Assembly (NCBI GenBank): GCA_030147805.1
Contig: JASBUR010000012.1
Location: 50,534 to 114,533, forward strand
Origin: Sphingomonadaceae bacterium
Lineage (GTDB): Bacteria; Pseudomonadota; Alphaproteobacteria; Sphingomonadales; Sphingomonadaceae
DNA: 64,000 bases
Direction of reading: 5' to 3'
The notes under the pieces were generated by a model. The model did no database searches and was not told where the DNA came from. It saw only the letters and a program-made list of their open reading frames with translations. Both the position numbers and the translations under genes were made by a program. Positions 55,251-64,000 of the stretch are shown piece after piece; within the stretch, counting starts at the first letter, position 1, and every line of letters starts with the position of its first letter.

Positions 55251-55282
55251 GGCCCGCGAGCCGCTCGCGGGCCTTTCCTTTT
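55251..55282 (+). terminator. Intrinsic terminator (second of two)
   Basis: GGCCCGCGAG (55251-55260) pairs with 55264-55273 around a CCG loop, followed by TTTCCTTTT: a classical rho-independent terminator. Confidence 0.85.
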
Positions 55283-55309
55283 GGGCCTCGCGCGCTAACG
55301 CTGGCCCGC

Positions 55310-55765
55310 ATGGGCTTTCCGAAGTCAGAGCCGATGGCAGCGGCATTCGAGGCGGCGCGTGCCGCCGGCGCGCGCGGCGAGGTGCCGGTCGGCGCGGTCG
55401 TCGTCGATTCGCGCGGCGCGGTGCTGGCGGCCGCCGGGAACCGCACGCGCGAATTGAACGACCCGACCGCGCACGCCGAGATGCTCGCGATCCGCGAGGC
55501 CTGCGCGGCGCTTGCCAGCGAACGGCTGATCGACTGCGATCTGCACGTCACGCTCGAGCCCTGCCCGATGTGCGCGGCAGCGATCGGCTTCGCGCGGCTG
55601 CGGCGGCTCTATTATGCGGCGCCCGACCCCAAGGGCGGCGGCGTCGACCATGGCCCGCGCCTCTATGCCCAGCCGACCTGCCACCACCGGCCCGAGGTCT
55701 ATGGCGGCATCGGCGAGGCCGAGGCAGCGGCGCTGCTGCGAGGATTCTTCAGGGAACGGCGATAG
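55310..55765 (+). CDS. tadA: tRNA adenosine(34) deaminase/nucleoside deaminase
   Basis: A 151-residue zinc deaminase making inosine at the wobble position of tRNA-Arg. His55-Ala-Glu57 and PCPMC (Cys85, Cys88) form the zinc site; NDPTAHAEMLAIR and TLEPCPMCAAAIG are typical for TadA. A guanine deaminase cannot be excluded, but length and motifs favour TadA. Confidence 0.9.
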   Translation: MGFPKSEPMAAAFEAARAAGARGEVPVGAVVVDSRGAVLAAAGNRTRELNDPTAHAEMLAIREACAALASERLIDCDLHVTLEPCPMCAAAIGFARLRRLYYAAPDPKGGGVDHGPRLYAQPTCHHRPEVYGGIGEAEAAALLRGFFRERR

Positions 55766-55794
55766 CGCTTTCTGCGCGCGATTCCCCTGACACC

Positions 55795-55867
55795 GTCATC
55801 CCCGCAACGGCGGGGATCCACACTCCGAAGCCTCTGGAATATGAATTCCCGCCTTCGCGGGGATGAC
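55795..55867. repeat. Dispersed palindromic repeat (GTCATCCCCGC type)
   Basis: Inverted arms GTCATCCCCGC... at 55795-55817 and ...CGCGGGGATGAC at about 55845-55867 surround a CTCTGGAATATGAATT-like centre. Same family as 41184-41280; located between tadA and the OmpA-like gene. Confidence 0.8.
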
Positions 55868-55922
55868 GATGGAAGAATCGAGGGGGGAGGGGGGGCGACG
55901 GGCGCCTCCCCTCTCCGATGTT

Positions 55923-56612
55923 CTAGCGCGCCGCGTTCACGTCATTCTGGGTGACGGGCACGACGCGGATGTTCACGCGGCGGTTCTGCGCGCGGCCGAC
56001 CTCGTCGCTGTTCGAGGCGATCGGCTGGCTCTCGCCCATGCCGGTTGCCGCGATGCGCGCGCGGTTCACGCCCTGGTTCGCCAGATAGTTGGCGACCGAA
56101 TTGGCGCGATTGACCGACAGCGTCTGGTTGTAGGCATCGGAGCCCGTCGAATCGGTGTGGCCGATCACGTCGATATAGGTCGAATTATACTGCGACAGCG
56201 TCTGCGCGACCTGGTTGAGCGTGCCCTGGAACTGCGGCTGGATCGTCGCCGAGTCGACCGCGAAGGTGATGCCGGCCGGCATGTTGAGCTGGAGCTCGTC
56301 GCCCTGGCGCACGACCTCGACTCCGGTGCCGGCGGTGCGCTCGCGGAGCTCCTTCTCCTGCTTGTCCATGTAGGAGCCGATGGCGCCGCCGGCGATCGCG
56401 CCGATGCCGACGCCGACGATCTTCTCGGTGCGGTCGCCCTTGCCGCCGATGATGTCGCCGGCGAGGAAGCCGGCGCCGGCGCCGAGCGCCGCGCCGATCG
56501 CGGCCTTCGAGATTTGGCGCTCGCCGGTCACCGGATCGGTGGTGCACGCACTCGTCGCGCCGAGCAGACCGACGGCCGCCGCGCTCAGGATGAGTTTCTT
56601 GTAAACGGTCAT
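55923..56612 (-). CDS. OmpA-family lipoprotein (YiaD-like)
   Basis: A 229-residue outer-membrane lipoprotein: signal peptide ending ATSAC (Cys23), a glycine-zipper segment (about 38-80, AAIGAALGAGAGFLAGDIIGG; GAIAGGAIGSYMD) and an OmpA C-terminal peptidoglycan-binding domain (about 110-220) with IDVIGHTDSTG, LSVNRANSVANYL and NRRVNIRV. It anchors the outer membrane to peptidoglycan. Confidence 0.93.
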   Translation of the reverse strand: MTVYKKLILSAAAVGLLGATSACTTDPVTGERQISKAAIGAALGAGAGFLAGDIIGGKGDRTEKIVGVGIGAIAGGAIGSYMDKQEKELRERTAGTGVEVVRQGDELQLNMPAGITFAVDSATIQPQFQGTLNQVAQTLSQYNSTYIDVIGHTDSTGSDAYNQTLSVNRANSVANYLANQGVNRARIAATGMGESQPIASNSDEVGRAQNRRVNIRVVPVTQNDVNAAR

Positions 56613-56688
56613 GATGGCCTCGCCTGTTGTGAATTCATTGTCGGGCAGTGATACGCCGCGCTACGCGGCCCTGTTCCAACCGCGCTGC

Positions 56689-57438
56689 TTAACCTGCGAT
56701 GACCGAGATGTTGATTTGCAGGAAGCGCCGGATCATCGCCGCGACCTGATCCATGACTTCGAACTGTAGCATGTGTCCCGAGATCGCGACTTGACCCGTC
56801 ACGATCCGTGGGTTGAGCCGCGCCACATCCGCGGGGCGGTTCAATGGCTTGTCGATCGCGATGAGCAACACCGGGCAGCCGACCGCGGCGATCGCCGCGC
56901 GGCCGTCCCAGTCGAGGATGGCGTCCCAGGCGGTGCGCGTCACCGCCGGGTCATTGGCCTTCATGACGCCGATGATTTCTTCGACCGCCGCGGGATCGCT
57001 GGCGCTGACGATCTGGTTGCGGCCGAACAGCTCGATCATCGCCGGGATGTCGACGCGCGCCAGCTGTGCGCGCATGCCTTCGCCGAACGCCAGCGCCTTC
57101 TCGTGCGGCGCGATGAACGCGGGATCGAGCAGCACGATCGCCGACACCCGCCCCGGGGCGGCGACCGCCGCGGCGATGGCGACCTGCGCGCCCATCGAAT
57201 GCCCGATGTAGACGGCGCGCTCGGGCGCGACCGCGAGCACGGCCGCCGCCTGCGCCTCGATCGAATAGTCGCTCGCCTTCGGGCTGCGGCCGTGCCCGAG
57301 CAGATCGACGAGCGTCGAGCGGTGGTCGGGGAACGCCGCGGCGACCGGCGCCATGGCGCGATGATCGCAGGTCCAGCCATGGATCAGCACCAGCGGCGGA
57401 TCGCCGTCGCCCGCGGTGGTGGTGGAAAGTTTTTGCAT
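56689..57438 (-). CDS. Alpha/beta hydrolase
   Basis: A 249-residue cytosolic hydrolase: LIHGWTCDH (oxyanion), DLLGHGRS, nucleophile Ser81 in GHSMG, the acid in a later strand (LLIAIDKP) and the histidine in ISGHMLQFE. Substrate unknown, probably an ester. ATG at 57438 is chosen over one at 57474 that would overlap the divergent gene region. Confidence 0.88.
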   Translation of the reverse strand: MQKLSTTTAGDGDPPLVLIHGWTCDHRAMAPVAAAFPDHRSTLVDLLGHGRSPKASDYSIEAQAAAVLAVAPERAVYIGHSMGAQVAIAAAVAAPGRVSAIVLLDPAFIAPHEKALAFGEGMRAQLARVDIPAMIELFGRNQIVSASDPAAVEEIIGVMKANDPAVTRTAWDAILDWDGRAAIAAVGCPVLLIAIDKPLNRPADVARLNPRIVTGQVAISGHMLQFEVMDQVAAMIRRFLQINISVIAG

Positions 57439-57518
57439 CGTGGTCGTTTCGGATACTGCATGATCGCGTGGCAAGCGTTTATATGCGACCGACCTCCAAC
57501 CTGATCGTTACACCCGGC

Positions 57519-58838
57519 ATGCAACCCTTTCCCTGGCTCGACGTCGCGATCATCCTCGCGCTGACGGCGCTCAACGGTTTCTTCTCGATGTCGGAACTGG
57601 CCATCGTGTCGGCGCGCAGGCCCCGGCTGCAGGCGATGGAGAAGGCGCGCAAACGCGGCGCTGCGACGGCGCTGCGGCTGCAGTCCGACCCCGGCCGATT
57701 CCTGTCGAGCGTGCAGATCGGCATCACGCTCGTCGGCATCCTGACGGGCGCCTATTCGGGCGCCGCGCTGGGCGGTCCGGTCGCGGAAAGGCTGGTGCTG
57801 GTCGGCGTTCCTGTCGACAACGCCGAGCAGATCGGCTTCGGGCTCGTCATCGCACTGACCACTTATCTCTCGCTGATCGTCGGTGAACTGGTGCCCAAGC
57901 AGTTCGCGCTGCGCTCGCCCGAACCGATCGCCGCGGCGGTGGCGCCGGTGATGGCGCTGGTCGCCCGGGTGGGGGCGCCGCTGGTCTGGCTGCTCGACCA
58001 GTCGATCGGGCTGATCTTCCGCATGCTCGGGCTGCGGCGCGAGTCGGACAATTCGGTCACCGCCGAAGAGCTGCATCTCGTCGTCGCCGAAGCGACGACC
58101 GCCGGCGTCATCGAGGAGAGCGAGCGCGCGATGATCTCGAGCGTGATGCGGCTCGCCGACCGGCCGGTGCGCGCGGTGATGACGCCGCGCGGGCAGGTCG
58201 ACTGGCTCGAGGCCGATACCGACGAGGCGACGGTGCGGGCCCGGCTGATCGAGACGCCGCACACGCGCATGCCGATCGCCGAAGGCACCGTCGACACGAT
58301 CATCGGCGTCGTCCAGGCGCGCGACGTGCTGGCGGCGCTGCTCGAGGGCAAGCCGCTCGACCTGCGCGGCCTGGCGCGACAGGTGGCGGTGGTGCCCGAC
58401 CTGATGGACGCGATGGACGCGCTCGCGGCGCTGCGCGATTCGGAAGTGCCGATGGCGCTCGTCCACGACGAATATGGCCATTTCGAAGGCGTCGTGACCC
58501 CGGCCGACCTGCTCGCGGCGATCGCCGGCGCCTTCCGCTCCGACGTCGACGAAGGCACCGACCCGCCGGCGGTCGAGCGCGAGGACGGCTCGTGGCTGCT
58601 CTCGGGATCGCTCCCGGCCGACGAAATGGCCGACCGCCTCGGCATGGATCTGCTGCCCGACCGCGATTATCACACGGTAGCGGGCTTCGTGCTCGACCGG
58701 CTGCGCCGCCTGCCCGAGACCGGCGAGCATTTCACCGTCGATTCCTGGCGCTTCGAGGTCGTCGACATGGACGGCCGCAAGGTCGACAAGGTGCTGGCGA
58801 CCTGCATGCCCCGCAAGGCGACGGCGGAAGACTTCTAG
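57519..58838 (+). CDS. CNNM/CBS-domain transporter-type protein (hemolysin family)
   Basis: A 439-residue inner-membrane protein: a DUF21/CNNM domain with three to four helices (residues 5-170; FFSMSELAIVSARR, FLSSVQIGITLVGIL), a CBS pair (about 200-330; VMTPRGQVDWLEAD, VVQARDVLAALL) and a CorC/HlyC domain (350-435). Such proteins are linked to Mg2+/Co2+ efflux. In-frame ATG codons at 57468 and 57483 are earlier alternatives; 57519 gives the usual N-terminus. Confidence 0.9.
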   Translation: MQPFPWLDVAIILALTALNGFFSMSELAIVSARRPRLQAMEKARKRGAATALRLQSDPGRFLSSVQIGITLVGILTGAYSGAALGGPVAERLVLVGVPVDNAEQIGFGLVIALTTYLSLIVGELVPKQFALRSPEPIAAAVAPVMALVARVGAPLVWLLDQSIGLIFRMLGLRRESDNSVTAEELHLVVAEATTAGVIEESERAMISSVMRLADRPVRAVMTPRGQVDWLEADTDEATVRARLIETPHTRMPIAEGTVDTIIGVVQARDVLAALLEGKPLDLRGLARQVAVVPDLMDAMDALAALRDSEVPMALVHDEYGHFEGVVTPADLLAAIAGAFRSDVDEGTDPPAVEREDGSWLLSGSLPADEMADRLGMDLLPDRDYHTVAGFVLDRLRRLPETGEHFTVDSWRFEVVDMDGRKVDKVLATCMPRKATAEDF

Positions 58839-58857
58839 AGTCGCCGCCGCCGGCGGG

Positions 58858-59934
58858 CTACGCCTTGCCCTGCGCCTTCAGCGCCTGCTGCCACGCCAGA
58901 TCGGCCATCGGCTGCAGCCGTTCGCTCGTCGCCACCGCATGCGCGCTCGCCGCGGTGCCGCGCACGACGCGGCCGCGGATGCCATGGATGATCCCGGCCA
59001 GCCGGAACATGTTGTAGGCGAGGTAGAAGTCGAGATTGGGGATGCCGTCGGGCCGGCCGGTGCGGCGGCAATAGGCGGCGACATATTCGTCTTCGCTCGG
59101 GATGCCGAGCGCGTCGAGGTCGCGCCCGTTCAGGCCGGCGACGTCCTGCGGCGGCATGCGGTACATCATCAGATGATAGGTGAAGTCGGCGAGCGGATGG
59201 CCGAGCGTCGACAGCTCCCAGTCGAGCACGGCGAGGACGGTCGGCTCGGTCGGATGGAAGATCATGTTGTCGCAGCGATAATCGCCGTGGACGATCGCGG
59301 TCTCGTCGCCCGGCGGGATGTTCGCCGGCAGCCATTCGACGAGCTTGTCCATCGACTCGAGCCGCCCGGCCTCGGGATCCTCGAGATACTGGCGCGACCA
59401 GCGGCCGATCTGCCGTTCGAAATAATTGCCCGGCTTGCCGAAATTCTCGAGCCCGATCGCCGCGTAATCGGTGTTGTGAAGATCGGCCATGCCCTTGTTC
59501 ATCGCGTCGAAATAGGCGCGGCGCTGTTCCTTCGGCTCGTCGGGGAAGGTGCTGTCCCAGATGATCCGGCCCTCGACGCAGTCCATGATGTAGAACCAGG
59601 TGCCGATGACGGTCTCGTCGGTGCACAGGCCGTAGGTGCGGGCGACCGGATAGCCCGTCGTGCCGAGCGCGGTGATGACCGCATATTCGCGGTCGACGGC
59701 GTGCGCCGACTTGAGCAGCAGGCCGGGGGGCTTGCGGCGCATGACGTAATTCTTGCCGGGCGTGACCAGCCGGTAGGTCGGGTTCGACTGGCCGCCCTTG
59801 AACTGCTCGACGCTGAGCGGCCCTTCGAAGCCCTCGACGTTCTCGCGCATCCACGCTTCGAGCACGCGCTCGTTGAAACGATGCTGCTCGCGGACTTCGC
59901 CCGTCCCCGAAAACTGCTCTTGCCGGCTCGCCAT
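58858..59934 (-). CDS. Phosphotransferase (ACAD10/APH-like)
   Basis: A 358-residue aminoglycoside-phosphotransferase-fold kinase of the type fused to acyl-CoA dehydrogenases in ACAD10/11. FKGGQSNPTYRL (P-loop), MRRKPPG with the ATP lysine, catalytic HGDYRCDN and VLDWE (metal). It probably phosphorylates 4-hydroxy acids or a related substrate. The start overlaps the purD stop by one base. Confidence 0.9.
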   Translation of the reverse strand: MASRQEQFSGTGEVREQHRFNERVLEAWMRENVEGFEGPLSVEQFKGGQSNPTYRLVTPGKNYVMRRKPPGLLLKSAHAVDREYAVITALGTTGYPVARTYGLCTDETVIGTWFYIMDCVEGRIIWDSTFPDEPKEQRRAYFDAMNKGMADLHNTDYAAIGLENFGKPGNYFERQIGRWSRQYLEDPEAGRLESMDKLVEWLPANIPPGDETAIVHGDYRCDNMIFHPTEPTVLAVLDWELSTLGHPLADFTYHLMMYRMPPQDVAGLNGRDLDALGIPSEDEYVAAYCRRTGRPDGIPNLDFYLAYNMFRLAGIIHGIRGRVVRGTAASAHAVATSERLQPMADLAWQQALKAQGKA

Positions 59935-61208
59935 CAACGCGTCTCCCGTTCAACTGCCCGCCAGCCGATGTCGCGGCGGCAGAAGCCGCCCGGCCAGTCG
60001 ATCCTGTTCACCGCCTCATAGGCGCGCGCCTGCGCCTCGGTCACGTTCTTCCCGAGCGCGGTGATGCCGAGCACCCGGCCGCCCGCCGCCACCAGCCGGT
60101 CGCCGTCGCGCCCGGTGCCAGCGTGGAACACCGTCGCGCCGGTCGCCTCGGCGGCGTCGATGCCGCGGATCTCGCTGCCCTTCTTGGGCGTACCCGGATA
60201 GCCCTTGGCCGCCATGACGACGACGAGCGCGCTCGCGTCCTTCCAGCGCGGCTTGATCTCCCACAGCTGGCCGTCGGCGACCGCCAGCAGGATGTCGAGC
60301 AGGTCGCTGTCGAGCCGCGCCATCAGCACCTGGCACTCGGGATCGCCGAAGCGCGCGTTATATTCGATGAGCTTGGGGCCGTCCTCGGTCAGCATCAGCC
60401 CGGCATAAAGCACGCCGTGGAACGGCATGCCCGCCGAGGCCATGGCGCGCGCGGTCGGCTCGACGATCTCGCGCATCGCCCGATCCTGAAGCTCGCGCGT
60501 CAGCACCGGGGCGGGCGAATAGGCGCCCATGCCGCCGGTGTTGGGGCCGGTGTCGCCGTCGCCGACGCGCTTGTGGTCCTGCGCACTGCCGAACGGGATC
60601 GCGGTGGCACCGTCGACGAGCGCGAACAGGCTCACCTCTTCGCCGGTCAGGAATTCCTCGATGACGACGCTGGCACCCGCCTCGCCGAGTGCGCCGTCGA
60701 ACATCATGTCCACCGCCGCCTCGGCTTGCGCGCGCGTTTCGGCGATGACGACGCCCTTGCCGGCGGCGAGCCCGTCGGCCTTGATGACGATCGGCAGCGG
60801 CTGGTCGGCGAGATAGGCGCGCGCGGAGTCGACGTCGTCGAAGCATTCGTAGGCGGCGGTCGGAATGCCGTGCGACTGGCACAGTTCCTTGGTGAAGGCC
60901 TTCGAGCCTTCGAGCTGCGCCGCGGCGGCGGTCGGGCCGAAGGCGTGGATGCGGTGGCGGCGCAGCGTGTCGACGAGGCCGTCGACCAGCGGCTGTTCGG
61001 GACCGACGACGACGAGGCCGATCGCCTGCGCTTCGCAGAAGGCGACGACGGCGAGGTGATCGGCGGCGTCGAGCGCGACGACCTCCGCCACCTCGGCGAT
61101 GCCGGGGTTGCCGGGGGCGCAATAGAGCTTGCGGAGCCGCGGCGACTGCGCGAGCTTCCAGCACAGCGCATGTTCGCGTCCGCCGCCGCCGATCACCAGG
61201 ACGTTCAT
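59934..61208 (-). CDS. purD: Phosphoribosylamine-glycine ligase
   Basis: A 424-residue ATP-grasp enzyme forming GAR in purine synthesis. [17 protein letters not shown] at the N-terminus, [23 protein letters not shown] (ATP loop) and [11 protein letters not shown] are hallmarks. The ATG at 61208 gives the typical N-terminus. Translation is coupled to the downstream phosphotransferase (TGATG). Confidence 0.97.
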   Translation of the reverse strand: MNVLVIGGGGREHALCWKLAQSPRLRKLYCAPGNPGIAEVAEVVALDAADHLAVVAFCEAQAIGLVVVGPEQPLVDGLVDTLRRHRIHAFGPTAAAAQLEGSKAFTKELCQSHGIPTAAYECFDDVDSARAYLADQPLPIVIKADGLAAGKGVVIAETRAQAEAAVDMMFDGALGEAGASVVIEEFLTGEEVSLFALVDGATAIPFGSAQDHKRVGDGDTGPNTGGMGAYSPAPVLTRELQDRAMREIVEPTARAMASAGMPFHGVLYAGLMLTEDGPKLIEYNARFGDPECQVLMARLDSDLLDILLAVADGQLWEIKPRWKDASALVVVMAAKGYPGTPKKGSEIRGIDAAEATGATVFHAGTGRDGDRLVAAGGRVLGITALGKNVTEAQARAYEAVNRIDWPGGFCRRDIGWRAVERETR

Positions 61209-61269
61209 CGCAAACCCCTTACCCCTCGCTGCCGGCGCGTTGTAAGGGGCTGCGTCAGCGGAGACAATA

Positions 61270-62706
61270 TTGACCCAGCCGGCCGCCAATACCCCGGAAT
61301 TCTCGGTGTCCGAGATCGCCCATGCGCTCAAGCGCACGGTCGAGGACGCGTTCGGCCATGTGCGCGTGCGCGGCGAGATCTCGGGGTTGAAGGTCGCAGC
61401 GTCGGGTCATGTCTATCTCTGCCTCAAGGACGCGAATGCCGTGCTCGACGGCGTGATGTGGAAGGGGCCGGCGAACGCGCTGCGCTTCCGCCCCGAGGAC
61501 GGGCTCGAGGTGATCGCCACCGGCAAGCTCACCACCTATCCGGGCCGCTCCAAATATCAGATCGTCATCGAGCGGATGGAGCCGGCGGGGGCGGGCGCGC
61601 TGATGGCGCTGCTCGAACAGCGCAAGGCCAAGCTCGCCGCCGAAGGGCTGTTCGCCGCCGAGCGCAAGCGCGCGCTGCCGTTCCTGCCGAAGGTGATCGG
61701 CGTCGTGACCTCGCCGACCGGCGCGGTGATCCGCGACATCCTCCACCGCCTGTCCGACCGCTTCCCGCGGCACGTGCTCGTCTGGCCGGTGCTGGTGCAG
61801 GGCGAAGGGGCGGCCGAGCAGGTGGCGCGCGCGGTGCGCGGCTTCAACGCGCTGCCCGACGGCGGCGCCATTCCGCGCCCCGACCTGCTGATCGTGGCGC
61901 GCGGCGGCGGCTCGATCGAGGATCTCTGGGCGTTCAACGAGGAAGTGGTCGTCCGCGCCGTCGCCGACAGCCGCATCCCGACGATCAGCGCCGTCGGCCA
62001 CGAGACCGACACCACGCTCTGCGACTTCGCTGCCGACCGGCGCGCGCCGACGCCGACCGCCGCCGCGGAAATGGCGGTGCCGGTGCGCGACGACCTGGTC
62101 TATACCGTCGGCACGCTGGGGCTCCGGCTCGATCGTGCGCTGTCGAAGGACGTCGGCGCGATGGCCGAGCGCGTGCAGGCGGTGGCCTGCCGGCTGCCCA
62201 GCCCGCGCGAGCTGTTCGCGCTGCGCCAGCAGCGTTTCGACGAGCTCGCCGACCGGCTGCCGCGCGCGCTCGCCGCCAACGCGCAGAAGCAGCGCGTGCG
62301 CTACGAGCGCGCGGCGGCGCCGCTGCGGCCGGCGCTGTTCGCGCAGCGGCTCCGGGTGGCGCAGACCGGGCTCGATCGCACGGCCTATGGCCTCGCGGGT
62401 ATCGCCGCCGGGCTGACGCGTCAGCATGAGAATCGCGTCGAACAGGCGTCGCGGCTGTTGGAAACGCTGAGCCCCTACGCCACATTGCAGCGGGGCTATG
62501 CGGTGGTACGAACGCAGGGGCGCCATGTCGTGGCCACGACCGACGCGGCGCGCGCCGCGGTCGAGATGGTCGTCACCTTCGCCGACGGCGACGTGCCGGT
62601 GGTGATGGCCGACGGCGCCCCGGCGCGGCCGGCAAGATCGAGCGCGAAGGGCGCGTCCTCGGCGCCGCCGACGCCGCCCAAAGCGCAGCAGGGAGTGTTG
62701 TTGTAA
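61270..62706 (+). CDS. xseA: Exodeoxyribonuclease VII large subunit
   Basis: A 478-residue nuclease subunit: N-terminal OB-fold ([38 protein letters not shown]), the catalytic domain with [29 protein letters not shown] and [28 protein letters not shown], and a coiled-coil tail. Start is TTG at 61270. It partners the small subunit XseB, encoded elsewhere. Confidence 0.95.
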   Translation: MTQPAANTPEFSVSEIAHALKRTVEDAFGHVRVRGEISGLKVAASGHVYLCLKDANAVLDGVMWKGPANALRFRPEDGLEVIATGKLTTYPGRSKYQIVIERMEPAGAGALMALLEQRKAKLAAEGLFAAERKRALPFLPKVIGVVTSPTGAVIRDILHRLSDRFPRHVLVWPVLVQGEGAAEQVARAVRGFNALPDGGAIPRPDLLIVARGGGSIEDLWAFNEEVVVRAVADSRIPTISAVGHETDTTLCDFAADRRAPTPTAAAEMAVPVRDDLVYTVGTLGLRLDRALSKDVGAMAERVQAVACRLPSPRELFALRQQRFDELADRLPRALAANAQKQRVRYERAAAPLRPALFAQRLRVAQTGLDRTAYGLAGIAAGLTRQHENRVEQASRLLETLSPYATLQRGYAVVRTQGRHVVATTDAARAAVEMVVTFADGDVPVVMADGAPARPARSSAKGASSAPPTPPKAQQGVLL

Positions 62707-62924
62707 TGCTGAACATGAGCGGCGGCCGCCCGGCACGGCTGCAATATCTGTCGGGAAGCTATCGCGTCGTCGCGCAGGGCGACCATGTCGTCTGCGCGGT
62801 AACCGGCCAGCGCATTCCGCTCAACGCGCTACGCTACTGGTCGCACGAGCTGCAGGAACCCTATGCCAACGCCGAGGCGGCGGCGAAGCGCTATGCCGAC
62901 GCGCGCGCCAAGGGCCAGATCTAG
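62706..62924 (+). CDS. DUF2093 family protein
   Basis: A 72-residue protein: LQYLSGSYRVVAQGDHVVCAVTGQRIPL, LNALRYWSHELQEPYAN. This is the full DUF2093 pattern, an alphaproteobacterial protein regularly following xseA. One-base overlap with xseA (TAATG). Function unknown. Confidence 0.9.
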   Translation: MLNMSGGRPARLQYLSGSYRVVAQGDHVVCAVTGQRIPLNALRYWSHELQEPYANAEAAAKRYADARAKGQI

Positions 62925-62944
62925 GTTGCGGCCTTTCCGCTTCC

Positions 62945-63012
62945 GCCATTCCGGCGACGGCCGGCACCGGGTGCGACGCCTGCGCTGGGTTCCGGCGTTC
63001 GCCGGAATGACG
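62945..63012. repeat. Diverged palindromic repeat (CATTCCGGCGA type) overlapping the M23 gene start
   Basis: Arms CGCCATTCCGGCGACGGCCGG-like (62945-62964) and its near complement ending GGAATGACG (62992-63012). It belongs to the same general class as the other intergenic repeats but here runs into the coding region of the M23 peptidase. Confidence 0.65.
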
Positions 63013-63864
63013 ATGATCGGGATGGCGGGATGTTCGTCGCCGACGCCGGAGCCGGTCCCGCCGCGCCCCGCGCCGGCCCCCGCCCCGATCGTCGAGCGCA
63101 TCGTCGACGGCAGCTTCGATTTCCGCGGGGCGATCGTCCAGGGCGGGCTGGCGGTCGGGCAGGCGCCCGCCGGCGCGGTGTCGGTCACGCTCGACGGCGA
63201 GCCGACGCGGATGGACGCGGCGCGGCGCTTCCTCGTCGGCTTCGGCCGCGATGCGCCTGGCACCGCGCTGGTCGAGGCGCGGCTTGCCGACGGCACGCGC
63301 GTCCGCCAGGCGCTGCGCGTCGTGCCGCGCGACTGGAAGATCGAGCGCATCCCGTCGCTGCGCCAGACCAGCACGCCCAATCCCGATTATGAAAGGCTGC
63401 GCACCGCCGAACTGGCACGCATCGATGCTGCGCGTTCGGGCACGAGCGACGCCACCGGCTGGACCGAGCGCTTCGCCTGGCCGGCGACAGGTCGGATCAG
63501 CGGCATCTACGGTTCGCAGCGCATCCTCGGCGGGGTGCCGCGCAACCCGCATGCCGGCGTCGACATCGCGCGGCCGACGGGAACGCCGGTCGTCGCGCCC
63601 GCGTCGGGGGTCGTCGTGCTCGCCGGGCCGCCGCGGCTCAGCCTCGAGGGCAACCTGCTGATCCTCGACCATGGCAACCGGCTGTTCTCGAGCTTCCTCC
63701 ACCTGTCGCGCACCGACGTTCAGGTCGGCGAGCGCGTGGCGCAGGGGCAGCGGGTCGGGGCGATCGGCGCGACGGGGCGCGCGACGGGGCCGCATCTCCA
63801 CTGGGCGATGAGCTGGGGCGACGTGCGCGTCGATCCGCAGCTGCTCGTGCCGGCGATGCCCTAG
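62971..63864 (+). CDS. M23 family metallopeptidase, lipoprotein
   Basis: A 297-residue peptidoglycan endopeptidase: a signal peptide with MAGC (lipidation cysteine 21 if the GTG at 62971 is the start), a proline-rich linker, an N-terminal beta domain (about 30-150), and an M23 domain with NPHAGVDIA (His/Asp of HxxxD) and HLHWAM (catalytic HxH). The start is uncertain: GTG 62971 or an ATG at 62893 within DUF2093. The coding sequence ends at the TA target of an IS630 element. Confidence 0.85.
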   Translation: MRRLRWVPAFAGMTMIGMAGCSSPTPEPVPPRPAPAPAPIVERIVDGSFDFRGAIVQGGLAVGQAPAGAVSVTLDGEPTRMDAARRFLVGFGRDAPGTALVEARLADGTRVRQALRVVPRDWKIERIPSLRQTSTPNPDYERLRTAELARIDAARSGTSDATGWTERFAWPATGRISGIYGSQRILGGVPRNPHAGVDIARPTGTPVVAPASGVVVLAGPPRLSLEGNLLILDHGNRLFSSFLHLSRTDVQVGERVAQGQRVGAIGATGRATGPHLHWAMSWGDVRVDPQLLVPAMP

Positions 63865-64000
63865 AGCGTCGTCGGCTTAGTTCGAATCGCGGGATTCCCC
63901 GAGCGCTTGGATTGTGATTCAAGGTTGGGGCTGGATGGGAGGCCAGCCCTTATGCCTCGTGCCTATTCAATGGATTTGCGGGAACGGGTTGTTGCTGCGG
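63864..64000 (+). mobile_element. IS630-family insertion sequence, left end (partial)
   Basis: Directly after TA at 63862-63863, the typical IS630 target dinucleotide, the sequence becomes less GC-rich and leads to a transposase gene. It extends beyond the window. The left end is inferred from the TA and the change of composition; the right end was not seen. Confidence 0.6.
63952..64000 (+). CDS. IS630-family transposase, N-terminal fragment
   Basis: The first 16 codons, beginning MPRAYSMDLRERVVAA, match the N-terminal helix-turn-helix of IS630-type transposases. The frame is open at the window edge. Confidence 0.75.
   Translation, partial: MPRAYSMDLRERVVAA

Overview
The window is a high-GC, densely packed chromosomal stretch of an alphaproteobacterium, most likely a sphingomonad (Sphingomonadales). 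This rests on a UrcA-family protein, GapR (DUF2312), DUF2093 next to xseA, DUF4169, a phaB gene coupled to a ribbon-helix-helix protein, and several dispersed palindromic intergenic repeats common in this group. The species cannot be fixed from the sequence. No tRNA, rRNA, CRISPR array or prophage was seen. One mobile element, the left end of an IS630-type insertion sequence, begins at the right edge.

Layout. 1-4.2 kb: end of a Ser/Thr-type phosphatase gene, galE, a DUF4136-like lipoprotein, a cytosolic-type M14 carboxypeptidase and gpmA. 4.2-8.4 kb: a DUF983-mocR operon, a DsrE-like exported protein and the purE-purK operon. 8.6-13 kb: two tandem paralogous ~650-residue exported proteins of unknown function, then a hairpin-rich spacer. 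13.2-17.1 kb: a 50-residue acidic protein, UrcA, small unknown proteins, phaB with an RHH protein, and hemH. 17.2-23.2 kb: a Tat-type molybdenum hydroxylase large subunit and two cyclic-di-GMP enzymes. 23.4-28.6 kb: a DUF885 peptidase, an HTH/alpha-CTD-like protein, a PadR regulator with its membrane partner, and ada. 28.6-33.8 kb: an exported coiled-coil protein behind a BlaI-type operator, small membrane proteins, a YdjM-like hydrolase, an HPP protein and nadE. 33.9-37 kb: cysteine hydrolase, APC permease and aminotransferase. 37-45.8 kb: a MASE1-PAS-GGDEF protein, bioB, an SDR, gapR, a GST, recQ, a phytase-like lipoprotein, a RidA homologue and rpmB. 46-52.7 kb: a TonB-dependent receptor, a DksA-type zinc finger, a 2OG-Fe(II) oxygenase, a P1 aminopeptidase, lrgAB, YciI and an enoyl-CoA hydratase. 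52.9-64 kb: typA, a tail-repeat membrane protein, tadA, an OmpA-like lipoprotein, an alpha/beta hydrolase, a CNNM/CBS protein, a phosphotransferase with purD, xseA-DUF2093, an M23 lipoprotein and the IS630 start.

Most genes are housekeeping (purine, haem, biotin and NAD synthesis, glycolysis, translation, DNA repair) mixed with envelope and signalling genes. Stop/start overlaps of 1-8 nt show many two-gene operons (purE-purK, padR-membrane protein, permease-aminotransferase, lrgA-lrgB, yciI-enoyl-CoA hydratase, purD-phosphotransferase, phaB-RHH).

The least explained parts are the tandem 8.65-12.95 kb paralogues, one with a lipoprotein-type and the other with an ordinary signal peptide; an orphan exported protein whose promoter carries two BlaI-like operators; small-scale regulatory sites (perfect PadR palindrome, MocR-type direct repeats, a sigma-54-like promoter before the urcA-like gene); and an M23 lipoprotein whose signal peptide appears to be encoded by a dispersed repeat.
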